64,000 bases of DNA from Canna indica (Eukaryota; Streptophyta; Magnoliopsida; Zingiberales; Cannaceae), in the NCBI GenBank assembly GCA_034359265.1, contig CP136890.1, forward strand, positions 43,808,501 through 43,872,500. Direction: 5' to 3'. Position numbers and translations under genes: made by a program. This document shows positions 54,396 through 64,000 of this stretch, piece after piece. How positions within the stretch are numbered: the first letter of the stretch is position 1; each line of letters opens with the position of its first letter. The notes beneath the pieces were generated by a model. That model had not been told where the DNA came from. It searched no databases and was given only the letters and a program-made list of their open reading frames with translations.

Positions 54396-56922
54396 TGTAA
54401 GACCCGGAAAAATTTCCTTATATAAAAATCTATTTTGGTGCAGCATGCTGGATCCGGGGGTAGTCGAGTCGAGCCTTAGGATCGCCTCGAGTGAAAAGGT
54501 ATGACTCGATTAATGATTCATGGAATCTATTTGGGTGATTAACTTTCCTTTTATGAAATCATACCTTAAATTAAGTTAACTCGAGTCATATTATGGTTTG
54601 AGTCGGAACCCAAGTTGAGTTCGGGTTTAGTCAAGGTTTGAGTGCGAGTTAAGTGAGTCAAGAGGCCTCATTTGGAAAGCTAGATGAGGGATTAAAACCC
54701 TCATCTTGCAGCCGTGCGGCTTATCCATTGAGTCGCACAAGGCTGCCCAAGGGGAGAGAGGAAGAGGAGCAAGGTGAAGCTTGGGGCTTGGATCGATCCG
54801 GGATTCGCGTCGTCGCCAGAAAAATTTCAAGTCGTCATCACCCGATCCTTTTTTCTCCGCAACCTAGGTGAGTGGTTAAGTTTTGAAGCTTGCGGGAGGC
54901 GGGTGGCCGAACCCTAGATGAGATAGGTTGAGTTCTCACGATCTTTCCGACAAATCTTGATTTATATGATGTGCGTTCACTATTTTATGAAATTTCTTGT
55001 CGGAACTCATTGTTTCTTCGTCGATTTGCAAGTTTTTAGGTATGCCGAGTCATGGGGAAAGGGGAAAGGTCATGCCAAAATTTTCCCCAATTCCCTTGAC
55101 GGCAAGGAAGCCCTTAGATGACCTTAGATCAATGTTCGATTTAGTTCTACTTGTATATCTTTCGTATATTGAAGCATGTCTTCCCTAGGAGTCCCTTGAA
55201 GGGCCGAATGAACCTTACCACTCATGAAGAGGGTTCGACCAAGGGTGAGGGAAGGATAAATTAGTTCATTGGCATTTAAGTTACATTCGTAATTGAAGAG
55301 GTAGAGGTATAGCTAGAGTCTCATCCCTCTTTCCCTACCATTAGGACCATGGCCGAGCAAGGTCTTCCTTGCTCATGGTTCGGCCAAGGCTAGGGACGGG
55401 AGAAGAGATTAGCTATAGATGAAAATTACATGACTATAAGGATCATACATAGAGATATGACAATAATTAGGAAGAACACCAAACATAGCAAGTAGCTTAA
55501 TTGATTTTGAAACTTTAGGAATGCTAGTCTTGTAACCATCCTTAGCATTAGATCTTTAAACTTGAATGTTGAAATTGTTGCTATGTTTTGTATTTCCTAC
55601 ATGTCATTTGAATTCATTACCACCTTGCCATGCTAGATAGTTGTTTCTTATTGTGTTAAAATTTCTAAGGTACTGTAAAGTTGCTATATATATATTGTGG
55701 TTATATATGATGAATGATGCAATATTTGAATATTCTCCTTTGGATTATACATGCTGCCCTAAATGTTGTTGGGTGGGATTCCAAGTTTGACACACGAAAT
55801 TCCCCACCCGGGGTGGTATAGAAGGTTGGGTAACATGTATGGCGTCACTAAACGTTCATAGCACTTATATGGAAACTTAGTTAGGAGACGATAACACTTC
55901 TATGACCTTTGGTACACTTTTGGAAAGTTAGAACTTGTAGTTGTTCATATCTTGAAAGGGCGGCATAAATTGTTGACCTGTAGCCGGATATGGCCAGATA
56001 CGGGCAAAGGCCCGAAGTGTATATATGGAAACCCTAGGATATTGCTTGTGTGATGTGTTTGAGATGGTCCGCCGAGGAGCGAGGAGGTCGAAAATGACCA
56101 ATGCTCAGCTCGGCCAGTATTGGGTCTAGAGGTGCGCCAGCGGGCCCGCTAGGTGCCAGACCCCAGTTGGGTGGGACTAATTATCCTTGGTAAAGTTCGA
56201 AGATTAGTGGACCAGCCTAGTCGACGGCTCGGGATTGTTTGTTTACATCTTGAGATGTTGTGGCCTAGGGCCAGTGTGATACTATCGGATATGGTAGGGA
56301 TGGCTGTAGCCGGGATATGATTCTATTAGTAGGCGCAAGGGCCAGATGCTAAAGGCTAGATAAGCCGAGATGTAAGGTTATCATGTTCAGTTGATGTGGA
56401 TGAACCCGTTGGGGGTCGGTAATCGCATTAGAAATAAATTTTACCTCCTAGTACATTTCCTTTATTGCCCTGTATGATATATATATATGACTGAGGCTTG
56501 TGTGGAGGTTCATTTGAGCCACTCACTGAGTCCCAAGTGGACTCACAATTTACTCTTATTTTTGCAGAGCATGAGCAGTGACTTGGTATGTCGACATGGT
56601 GCAACTGGTGGGCGAGAGGCGGTGCCATATCTCGTAGTGGCGTCCTTGAGTCTTAGACTAGTGCTTAGTTATGATGGTTTTATTTCTACATTGACATTTG
56701 AAATTGAAAAAGGATTGTAAAACTTGTTACTTGAACGTTTGGTTATTTGATGTTGGTGTTTTGGAAAAACTTATAGATTGTGACTTGAAAACTTTTTATA
56801 AAGTATCTTGAATTTTCTTTCATTCGCTATGTCTTAGTTTTTTTAATGTCAGTGTAGATAGTAGGCTACAGGGCAGGATGTAGTCTCTGTCCGGTCACAC
56901 TACCCTCAGTTGGGGTGTGACA
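54396..56922 (+). repeat. 5' LTR of gypsy element 4
   Basis: 2527 bp, from TGTAAGACCCGGAAAA to GTTGGGGTGTGACA, followed after four bases by the primer-binding site. A TATA-like ATTAAAACCCTC lies near 54691, in the block equivalent to 49810 of the solo LTR. No gene is seen; short frames inside have no domain. Confidence 0.92.
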
Positions 56923-56926
56923 AAGT

Positions 56927-56938
56927 TGGTATTAGAGC
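56927..56938 (+). other. Primer-binding site of gypsy element 4
   Basis: TGGTATTAGAGC, one mismatch from the initiator tRNA-Met site TGGTATCAGAGC, four bases after the LTR end. Confidence 0.85.
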
Positions 56939-57139
56939 ACTATGTTAGGTTTTGTCTACGACTCGGTGTTGGGTATCGTATGAGGCATATGCTAGCGTGC
57001 CGACTTACGGTATAGTTATGCTACGAGATTGGGCGACCACTCCTGCACTCAGCGCACCATGCGGTTAGTAAGTTTAAAGAGCTCTATGTTAACAATTTAT
57101 TATGTGATATGCAACTTCTTTCTTTCCTGTGTTAGTGAA

Positions 57140-58515
57140 ATGGAAGCTCAAAATGCTGCTTTGAGCGGCAGTGGCAGTAACTCAACAGAACATTGAGGCC
57201 GGGGGTGGGGGTGAGGCTGAGGCTACGGCCGGGGCAGGGAAAGAGAACAGTCAAAGGGTCAGGGGCAAGACTCGGTGGTTGTTCTACTGTACGCTCAGGT
57301 GAATCAACTGACAGAGGCGCTCCTTAAGGAGCAAGAACTGAGACAACAGATGTAGCAGCAGCAGTCCCAACAGCCACCGCCAGAACTCGTACCCGTGATT
57401 CCAGTGGTACCAGAAGTGGCAGAGGTGACAGCACCGGTGGTTAGAACCCCAGGGGCCCCAACGTATGCAAATTTTGTCTCACTGAAGCCACCGGAGTTCA
57501 CCGGGACATCGTCAGGTGGAACTAACAGAATTCCTGGGGGATTGCTACGATCTATGTATGGAGCTAGGATGTTCATCAGAGGCAGCTGCTCTTATGGTCT
57601 GCCTTCAGATGAGGGGACCGACAAAGGTTTGGCTACAAACTTGGAAGGCCCGCAGCGCGGCTGGCGCACCACCTCCCACATGGGAGGAATTTCGGGCGAT
57701 TGTGGAAGAGCAGTACCTACCCATGACTGTCCGCGACAAGCGTGCCCGTGATTTTGAGATGCTGCGCCAGGCTGGGGGCAAGTCGGTGTCAGAGTATGAG
57801 ATGGAGTTCAATCGTCTCTCCTCTCCAAGTACCATCCAACCCTAGTGGCGTCTGAAACCGCGAGGGTTAAAAGGTTTGTGGCAGGGCTGAGGCCACAAAT
57901 TGGTAGGCTTATCCAATACACTGAGGATTCTACTCTGGCTCGGGTAGTGCATGAGGCCATGCGAAAAGAAGCCTTGGTGCCATTTGAGAGAAATGACGGG
58001 CTAGCTAAGAAGAAGTTTCGGTCGCAGGGTTCTGGTAGTCGGCCTTGGCACTCCGAGGGGGCAATGGCTATAGCAGAGCAGTAGCAAAGCCAAGGCAGAA
58101 TGGCAACCGGGGTCGTGGGGGCCCAGGGGCTGGGTCAGTGAGGCCAGCAGTCTCAGGAGGTGGTTCTCAGAGATCTGAGGCGCCACAGTGTGGCAACTGC
58201 AGTCGGAGGCACTGGGGATCCTGCCTTAGCCGCACTAATGCTTGCTTCAATTGCGGTCGAGTCAGACACTTCAAGAAGGACTGTCCTGAGGGAACTGGTC
58301 AGAAGCCTGAGCAGTCTAGGGGCAAGGCACCTATGTCAGTAGGGTCAGTAGCTCAGAGGGGACAGGCGCAGCATAAGGGGCTGCAAACTAGTTATTCGGA
58401 GAGGCCTCCTGCACGGGTATATACCATGAACCGTGATGGGGCAGAGGTATCTAAAGCACCTAAAGGAGCTGAACCTCAGGCAGAGGAGGTGGCTGGAGCA
58501 CCTAAAGGATTATGA
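57140..58515 (+). pseudogene. Gypsy 4 gag, ending in a deletion junction
   Basis: The ATG at 57140 starts MEAQNAALSGSGSNSTEH, parallel to gypsy 3 gag, then a stop. Other frames give the coiled coil (LYAQVNQLTEALLKEQELRQ), PTYANFVSLKPPEFTGTSSG, PPPTWEEFRAIVEEQYLPMT (57516-57845), LVASETARVKRFVAGLRPQI (57845-58084) and the intact zinc knuckle CFNCGRVRHFKKDC near 58230-58275. After NRDGAEVSK (about 58450) the reading runs across the deletion into RNase H DNA in the wrong frame and stops at 58515. Gag is broken at about 57180, 57350 and 57840. Confidence 0.87.
58456..58509 (+). other. Deletion junction gag/RNase H with a 12-bp direct repeat
   Basis: Gag sequence joins RNase H ([20 protein letters not shown]) without protease and RT. 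The block GCACCTAAAGGA occurs at the junction (58456-58467) and again 42 bp downstream (58498-58509), where other copies read GAGCTCTTAAAGGA or similar. Confidence 0.7.
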
Positions 58516-59538
58516 TTGCACCATTATGTATCATCCGGGGAAAGCAAATGTGGTGGCAGATGCTCTGAGCAGAAAGTCCATGGGCAGTTTAGCTCATTTG
58601 GAAGTTAAGCAGAGGCCTCTAGCTCGAGAGTTGGCTTTGTGCCTAGATGGGGGTGCAACCTTATCAGTGCCAGCTTCAGGTGCCCTGATGGCACACCCTG
58701 CGGGTATAGTCCACGCTGGTGGACATGCTGCGTGCCGCGCAGGGGGAAGATGTCTTTTGTGCACTGACCAAGGACCAGGTGCAAAGAGGTGATGCAAAGA
58801 ACGGTTTCAGATTGGACTCAGAGAGTGTACTGAGGTTCAGAGACCATATAGTTGTACCATACATGGCCGAGGTGCGCAGGCAATTCCTGGAACTGGGTCA
58901 TCGTTCCACTTACACGATGCATCCGAGGGCCACCAAGATGTACCGAGATTTAAGGCAGCATTACTGAAGGAAAGGTATGAAAAGAGAGGTGGCAGAGTTT
59001 GTTTCCAAATGTCTAGTCTGCTAGCAGGTGAAGACTGAACACCTTAAGCCTGTGGGGCTTCTGCAAAACCTCGAAGTGCCTGAGTGGAAATGGGAGAAGA
59101 TCACCATGGATCTAGTGACCGGATTGCCTAAGTCAAAAGGCGGTTTTGACTCCATTTGGGTGGTAGTGGACCGGTTAACCAAGACCGTGCACTTCATAGT
59201 TGTACCATACACGGCTGAGGTGCGCAGGCAAGTCCTGGAACTGGGTCATCGTTCCACTTACACGATGCATTCGGGGGCCACCAATATGTACCGGGATTTA
59301 AGGCAGCATTACTGGAGGAAAGGTATGAAAAGAGAGGTGGCAAAGTTTGTTTCCAAATGTCTAGTCTGCTAGCAGGTGAAGGCCGAACACCTTAAGCCTA
59401 CGGGGCTTCTGCAAAACCTCGAAGTGCCCAAGTGAAAATGGGAGAAGATCACCATGGATCTAGTGACCGGATTGCCTAAGTCAAAAGGTGGTTTTGACTC
59501 CATTTGGGTGGTAGTGGACCGGTTAACCAAGACCGCGC
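58460..59538 (+). pseudogene. Gypsy 4 RNase H tail and integrase N-terminal part, with duplication
   Basis: Frame 58433-58792 includes [58 protein letters not shown]. Integrase follows in frame 58719-58967 ([40 protein letters not shown]) and 59028-59372 ([40 protein letters not shown]), then the zinc domain is repeated because of a 348-bp tandem duplication. A TAG in the CLVC-QVK motif is present in both repeats. Integrase cannot be translated intact. Confidence 0.85.
58850..59538 (+). repeat. 348-bp tandem duplication in integrase
   Basis: The unit AGTTGTACCATAC... begins at 58850 and again at 59198; the second copy continues to 59538, where the non-autonomous LTR element interrupts it, and resumes at 62869. 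The copies differ by only a few bases; copy 1 has TGA where copy 2 has TGG (ATTACTGAAGG/ATTACTGGAGG), and both share TAG in CTGCTAGCAG. Confidence 0.88.
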
Positions 59539-60254
59539 TGTCACGGGCCAATTGTTTTGAGCGGAAGAACCCGTGCGGCACCCTTGCATCCCATGCAAGG
59601 GATAAGCCTTAATCCCGAATCCATCCCGAATTGGGCTTCCCGACTTAACATCGCGGGGCATACGTTGGACCACGTGCCAACCTCGCGCTCCATGTCCGCG
59701 CCCCCAAAAGACCATGTTGGCCAAATGGTTTTTGAAGGCATAAAGCAAAAACAACATTACAGGACTATGGACGCAAGAAAACATAAAACCGGGTGTAGGA
59801 CGAGCTCCGCAATTGTCTTGGGCGAAGAACGACATGTCGCATGCCCATATGGGCCACTCGTTCGTCTCCGCCCAAGGCAACCGCTTTGTTTGCCAACGCT
59901 CTCCTACATTATACATGAGACCCCTAACCCCCATGTGCCACCCCCAAGGTTCCTCAAAGCACGAGGAGCATGACAAAATTTGGGCCACCCGACGGGGTGA
60001 TTTTCCGTGGCCACGGCCATGACGAAATGAACACAAGGTTTTCCGCTTAGCCGTGACGGATGAACCAAATGTCGAATGACCCCAACATGCATACAACTCG
60101 TACCACGGACCCATGGGGATTGCACAAGAGGTTTTACAAGTACGAACTAGAAATAAAGGCAAAATTACATGGACGCGAAAACATATTTACAAATATGTAG
60201 GGAACATTCCGTCATGATTCGTCGTCGCTCGGGCGCATCGAAAAGTCCCTAACA
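59539..60254 (-). repeat. 3' LTR of the non-autonomous element
   Basis: 716 bp, plus-strand TGTCACGGGCCAATTG to GTCCCTAACA. A 228-codon minus-strand frame (60162-59476) spans most of it, and a 138-codon plus-strand frame lies opposite; neither has a recognisable domain. Confidence 0.93.
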
Positions 60255-61205
60255 TCCTCCCCCACTTCAAGCTTCGACGTCCTCGTCGAACTCGCCTCGG
60301 CCGCACCGCCTTTCTGGCATAGGCTGCAATTGCTGAAGTGAATTCTTCACAAGTAGTCGAAGGGAACACCGCCTAAGTAACGACATGCCGCAGTGGGGCC
60401 GCAACATGTCAAGTTTCACCGTGTGAAGTCCGCCACCAGGAAATGACTACTTGGAACATCTTTGAGTTTCATCATCTCCTGTTGTTGCGAGAAAGGGCTT
60501 TGAGATTCCCAAACTCGTTACTGGGCAATGAAAGTCCCAGACTTGTGGAGCAACCGAGTGATGTTGAACAACTTTCGCTTGAAGGGGCACCAGCGTCGTT
60601 GAGCAACGCTCGCTTGAATGGACACCGAGAAGTAGCTACTGTGTTCACCAAGTCTCGATGTTGCTGGGCTATGAGGGTCCCAGACTTTGTGGGGCACACG
60701 AGCGTCGTTGAGCAACGCCTACGTGAAGGAACCCGAGAAATGGTTACTCAATTCACCAAGTCCCGTTTTTGCTGGGCAATGAAAAGTCCCAGACTTAAGG
60801 AGCATAGAGCAACGCTCGTCTCAGATAACATCTGGGTGCCGTTGTGCAACCCCCAAGTGATGAGTAGTTCCGTGGCTGCACCACACTAGAGCCTTGCCTC
60901 CACCGCCGCCTTGAGCCGATCTCTGCTTGCTCACTCGCCCCCCGCAGGAGTCATGGTGCCCTCCTCCGAGCCCATCTCAACGAGCTTCAAGTCTTACGGA
61001 TCACTGCTTGCTCACTCGCCCCCCGCAGAGGTCATGGCGCCCTCCACCGAGCCCATCTCAACGAGCTTCAAGTCTTACGCTGCTCCTCGATCACGACTTG
61101 AGGGATTTTCTCCAACCGGGTCACAACGTCCGCGAACTCTCCGCACTAAGAGCATTGCTGCCACACCACAGCTGTTCTTCACTTGTGCTTGGTTCGGACG
61201 TTTCA
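60255..61205 (-). other. Internal region of the non-autonomous element, 3' part
   Basis: The polypurine tract is at about 60255-60272. The rest is unassigned and moderately repetitive: a GAGCAACG..TCGCTTGAA motif with GGGCAATGA.AGTCCCAGACTT recurs near 60525-60800, and a ~92-bp direct repeat (TGCTTGCTCACTCGCCCCCC) lies at about 60925 and 61007. Frames up to 148 codons show no domain. Confidence 0.6.
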
Positions 61206-61570
61206 ATCTTGCGACTTAAGAGCCATCTGCTCTGCGCACAAATCTTGCGTCTTAGAGGCCATCTGGCCATGCGCACCAACCTTGCGTCTTAAAGGACATC
61301 TTGCCATGCGCACAAATCTTGCGTCTTAGAGGCCATCGGCCATTAGCACCAACCTTGCGTCTTAAAGGACATCTTGCCATGCGCACAAATCTTGCGTCTT
61401 AGAGGCCATCGGCCATGCACACCAAACTTGCGTCTTAAAGGACATCTTGCCATGCGCACAGATCTTGCGTCTTAGAGGCCATCGGCCATGCGCACCAACC
61501 TTGCGTCTTAAAGGACATCTTGCCATGCGCACAAATCTTGCGTCTTAGAGGCCATCGGCCATGCGCACCA
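61206..61570. repeat. Tandem array A, 73-bp dimeric unit
   Basis: Units alternate CTTGCGTCTTAGAGGCCATC and CTTGCGTCTTAAAGGACATC half-repeats of ~36-37 bp. The full unit repeats at 61321, 61394, 61467 and 61540 (73-bp period), with a more diverged first copy near 61246. Confidence 0.88.
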
Positions 61571-62090
61571 ACCTTGCGACTCACAAGCCATCGGCTCTGC
61601 GCGGCGACTTAGGGGACAACGCCCTGCGCACAAACTTGGTGACTCACGAGCCATCGGCTCTGCGCTGCGACTTAGGGGACAACGCCCTGCGCACAAACTT
61701 GGCGACTCACGAGCCATCGGCTCTGCGCTGCGTCTTAGGGGACAACGCCCTGCGCACCATACTTGGCGACTCACGAGCCATCGGCTCTGCGCTGCGACTT
61801 AGGGGACAACGCCCTGCGCACCATACTTGGCGACTCACGAGCCATCGGCTCAGCGCTGCGTCTTAGGGGACAACGCCCTGCGCACCATCTTCGGCGACTC
61901 ACAAGCCATCGGCTCTGCGCTGCGACTTAGGGGACAACACCCTGCGCACAAACTTGGCGACTCACAAGCCATCGGCTCTGCGCTGCGTCTTAGGGGACAA
62001 CGCCCTGCGCACCATCCTTGGCGACTCACGAGCCATCGGCTCTGCGCTGCGTCTTAGGGGACAACGCCCTGCGCACCATCTTCGCGTCTT
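61571..62090. repeat. Tandem array B, 63-bp unit, about eight copies
   Basis: Units contain GCCATCGGCTCTGCGCTGCG then CTTAGGGGACAACGCCCTGC at a 63-bp spacing (GCCATCGGCT near 61588 and every 63 bp to about 62029). Small variants (ACTTAGG/TCTTAGG, CAAACTT/CCATACTT/CCATCTTC) alternate between units. Its start overlaps the sequence type of array A, so both probably derive from one ancestral repeat. Confidence 0.9.
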
Positions 62091-62138
62091 ATGAAATAGT
62101 CTGCTATGCGCACAATGTGCGTCTTACTAGAGAACCTG

Positions 62139-62150
62139 GCTCTGATACCA
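62139..62150 (-). other. Primer-binding site of the non-autonomous element
   Basis: Minus-strand TGGTATCAGAGC (initiator tRNA-Met), two bases inside the 5' LTR at 62153. It sets the element's direction as minus. Confidence 0.9.
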
Positions 62151-62152
62151 AC

Positions 62153-62868
62153 TGTCACGGGCCAATTGTTTTGAGCGGAAGAACCCGTGCGGCACCCTTG
62201 CATCCCGTGCAAGGGATAAGCCTTAATCCCGAATCCATCCCGAATTGGGCTTCCCGACTTAACATCGCGGGGCATACGTTGGACCACGTGCCAACCTCGC
62301 GCTCCATGTCCGCGCCCCCAAAAGACCATGTTGGCCGAATGGTTTTTGAAGGCATAAAGCAAAAACAACATTACAGGACTATGGACGCAAGAAAACATAA
62401 AACCGGGTGTAGGACGAGCTCCGCAATTGTCTTGGGCGAAGAACGACATGTCGCATGCCCATATGGGCCACTCGTTCGTCTCCGCCCAAGGCAACCGCTT
62501 TGTTTGCCAACGCTCTCCTACATTATACATGAGACCCCTAACCCCCATGTGCCACCCCCAAGGTTCCTCAAAGCACGAGGAGCATGACAAAATTTGGGCC
62601 ACCCGACGGGGTGATTTTCCGTGGCCACGGCCATGACGAAATGAACACAAGGTTTTCCGCTTAGCCGTGACGGATGAACCAAATGTCGAATGACCCCAAC
62701 ATGCATACAACTCGTACCACGGACCCATGGGGATTGCACAAGAGGTTTTACAAGTACGAACTAGAAATAAAGGCAAAATTACATGGACGCGAAAACATAT
62801 TTACAAATATGTAGGGAACATTCCGTCATGATTCGTCGTCGCTCGGGCGCATCGAAAAGTCCCTAACA
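62153..62868 (-). repeat. 5' LTR of the non-autonomous element
   Basis: 716 bp, nearly identical to 59539-60254; the differences I see are CATCCCGTGC versus CATCCCATGC and GGCCGAATGG versus GGCCAAATGG. The long minus-strand frame of the other LTR is also open here. Confidence 0.93.
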
Positions 62869-63770
62869 GCGCACTTCATACCAGTGAAAACTACCTTCTC
62901 TGTGCAACAGTATGCCCAACTATTCTTGGATAGGATTGTGGCAGATCATGGTACCCCGGTGATGATTATATCCGATCGCGGACCCAGTTCACAGCCCAAT
63001 TTTAGTAGTCCTTCCAGGAAGCTTTGGATACCCAGGTGCGTTTCAGCACAGCTTTCCATCCGCAGAACAACGGGCGGTCAGAGAGGACCATCCAAACTTT
63101 GGAGGACATGCTGAGAGCATACGTCTTGGATATAGCCGATGGATGGGAGAGACACCTACCGTTGATAGAATTCTCCTACAACAATAGCTATCACAGTAGC
63201 ATTGGCATGGATCCTTTTGAGGCCTTGTATGGACGGCGGTGTAGATCTCCAGTGGGTTGGTTTGAGGCAGGGGAATCACTCATGGTTGGCCCCGATCTGG
63301 TTGAGGAAGCGGTAGAGAAAGTAAAGATCATTAAGAAAAGATTAATGGTGGCCCAGAGTCGACAAAAAAGTAAAGATACATTGGGCCTTTTCCCATCCTC
63401 AAGCGGAGGGGCGAGGTGGCCTATGAGCTGGCATTGCCTCCTAGCCTGAGCAGAGTGCACCCGATCTTCCATGTATCCATGTTGCTAAAGTATGTAAAAG
63501 ATGATTCGCATGTGATCGAGCCCTCTTCTATTGAGGTAGATTCGTTCATCTCATTCGAGGAAAAGCCGTTAGAGGTTCTTGACCTCCAAATCAGGAAGCT
63601 AAGGTCCAAAGAAATTCCCCTGGTAAAAGTCAGATGGGAGCACCATTCCGGGCAAGAGGCCACGTGGGAGGTAGAGCAGGACATGAGAGAGCGCTACCCT
63701 TCCTTGTTCGAGGAGCCGGTAGGTCCTTGTTATTCAAGTAATTCGAGGACGAATTTCCCTTAAGGGGGGA
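62869..63770 (+). pseudogene. Gypsy 4 integrase core and chromodomain-like tail
   Basis: After the insertion the integrase resumes: AHFIPVKTTFSVQQYAQLFL, DRIVADHGTPVMIISDRG (second catalytic Asp), then [80 protein letters not shown] in frame 63024-63449. A deletion after VAQSRQKS (about 63370) removes the GPY-like segment. Frame 63416-63763 completes it: HPIFHVSMLLKYVKDDSHVI and LRSKEIPLVKVRWEHHSGQE. The end lies at the polypurine tract. Confidence 0.88.
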
Positions 63771-63774
63771 AGGT
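63761..63774 (+). other. Polypurine tract of gypsy element 4
   Basis: TAAGGGGGGAAGGT directly before the 3' LTR start TGTAAGACCC, matching the tract of gypsy element 3. Confidence 0.88.
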
Positions 63775-64000
63775 TGTAAGACCCGGAAAAATTTCCTTAC
63801 ATAAAAATTTGTTTTGGTGCAGCATGCCGGATCCAGGGGTAGTCGAGTCGAGCCTTAGGATCGCCTCGAGTGAAAAGGTATGACTCGATTAATGATTCAT
63901 GGATATTTGGGTGATTAACTTTCCTTTTATGAAATCATACCTTAAATTAAGTTAACTCGAATCATATTATGGTTTGAGTTGGAACCCAAGTTGAGTTCGG
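63775..64000 (+). repeat. 3' LTR of gypsy element 4, first 226 bp
   Basis: It starts TGTAAGACCCGGAAAA and follows the 5' LTR (54396 on) with about seven substitutions and a 4-bp gap; it is cut by the window end. Confidence 0.92.

Larger units (their letters stand above)
59539..62868 (-). mobile_element. Recent non-autonomous LTR element (LARD/TRIM-like), 3.3 kb
   Basis: Two 716-bp LTRs (59539-60254 and 62153-62868) with TG...CA ends flank an 1898-bp internal region with a tRNA-Met primer-binding site beside the right LTR and a polypurine tract (minus GAAGTGGGGGAGGATG) beside the left. The LTRs differ by about two bases. The flanks GCGC (59535-59538) and GCGC (62869-62872) form a 4-bp target duplication that restores ACCGCGCACTTCAT of integrase. 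No gag or pol domain is present, so it must have moved with enzymes from another element. Confidence 0.92.
54396..64000 (+). mobile_element. Ty3/gypsy element 4, plus strand, right end beyond the window
   Basis: A 5' LTR (54396-56922), primer-binding site, gag, partial pol, polypurine tract and the start of the 3' LTR (63775 on) lie in order on the plus strand. The protease-RT region has been deleted near 58455, integrase contains a 348-bp tandem duplication, and a 3.3-kb non-autonomous LTR element interrupts integrase. In the first ~225 bases the two LTRs differ by about seven substitutions and one 4-bp gap, suggesting a moderately recent insertion. Confidence 0.92.

Noticed and set aside
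59557..59973. 138-codon plus-strand frame (and its copy at 62018-62587)
   Set aside because: It lies antisense within the LTR of the non-autonomous element and has no recognised domain.
61508..62057. Repetitive frames reading like a tandem-repeat protein (CAGRCPLSRSAEPMARESPSL)
   Set aside because: They are translations of the 63-bp array, whose length is a multiple of three, so frames stay open without selection.

Overview
This 64 kb window is repeat-dense plant nuclear DNA. It shows LTR retrotransposons of the Ty1/copia (SIRE/Maximus-like and Tork-like) and Ty3/gypsy chromodomain (Tekay/Del-like chromovirus) types, hAT and PIF/Harbinger-like DNA transposons, and captured fragments of two typical plant gene families (a pentatricopeptide repeat gene and a BRI1-like receptor kinase). 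A flowering plant with a large, retrotransposon-rich genome fits best; the species cannot be told from the sequence. I see no intact cellular gene. Almost every long open frame is a decayed gag/pol piece or lies inside an LTR.

Layout. 1-8.5 kb: the 3' end of a SIRE-like copia with its 3' LTR (765-2178), an opposite-strand SIRE-like LTR fragment, a Tork-like copia remnant with integrase (to ~5.47 kb), a minus-strand SIRE-like gag with primer-binding site and 5' LTR (6167-7757), and an AT-rich LTR-like family here called X. 8.5-16.4 kb: minus-strand gypsy element 1, whose LTRs hold arrays of 9 and 8 hairpins with covarying stems. 16.4-19.4 kb: decayed Tork-like copia, minus strand. 19.4-23.9 kb: truncated plus-strand gypsy element 2 joined to an LTR piece. 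23.9-26.2 kb: hAT-Ac-like transposase pseudogene. 26.2-28.8 kb: a fold-back structure with PPR-gene fragments in both arms and a BRI1-like kinase fragment in its loop; one arm is split by a non-autonomous hAT-like element. 29-42 kb: a SIRE-like copia whose 3' LTR is split by complete gypsy element 3 (target duplication ATTGA), itself carrying a Harbinger/Tourist-like element in one LTR.

42-49.5 kb: minus-strand Tork-like copia (gag to RNase H), SIRE-like LTR fragments on either side of a plant 'gypsy-type transposon' coiled-coil protein remnant, and another copia LTR. 49.5-52.1 kb: a gypsy solo LTR with a TCATC target duplication inside that copia LTR. 52.2-54.4 kb: copia 3' region and a third X copy. 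54.4-64 kb: plus-strand gypsy element 4, with an internal deletion that removed protease and RT, a 348-bp tandem duplication in integrase, and a very recent 3.3-kb non-autonomous LTR element (59539-62868) whose two 716-bp LTRs differ at about two bases.

The elements do not work together as a pathway; they form a nested record of insertions. The most unusual structures are the covarying hairpin arrays in the gypsy 1 LTRs, the PPR/BRI1 fold-back, and the young non-autonomous element with two internal tandem arrays. Domain calls come from reading translations by eye. Clade names, LTR ages and family assignments are inferences.
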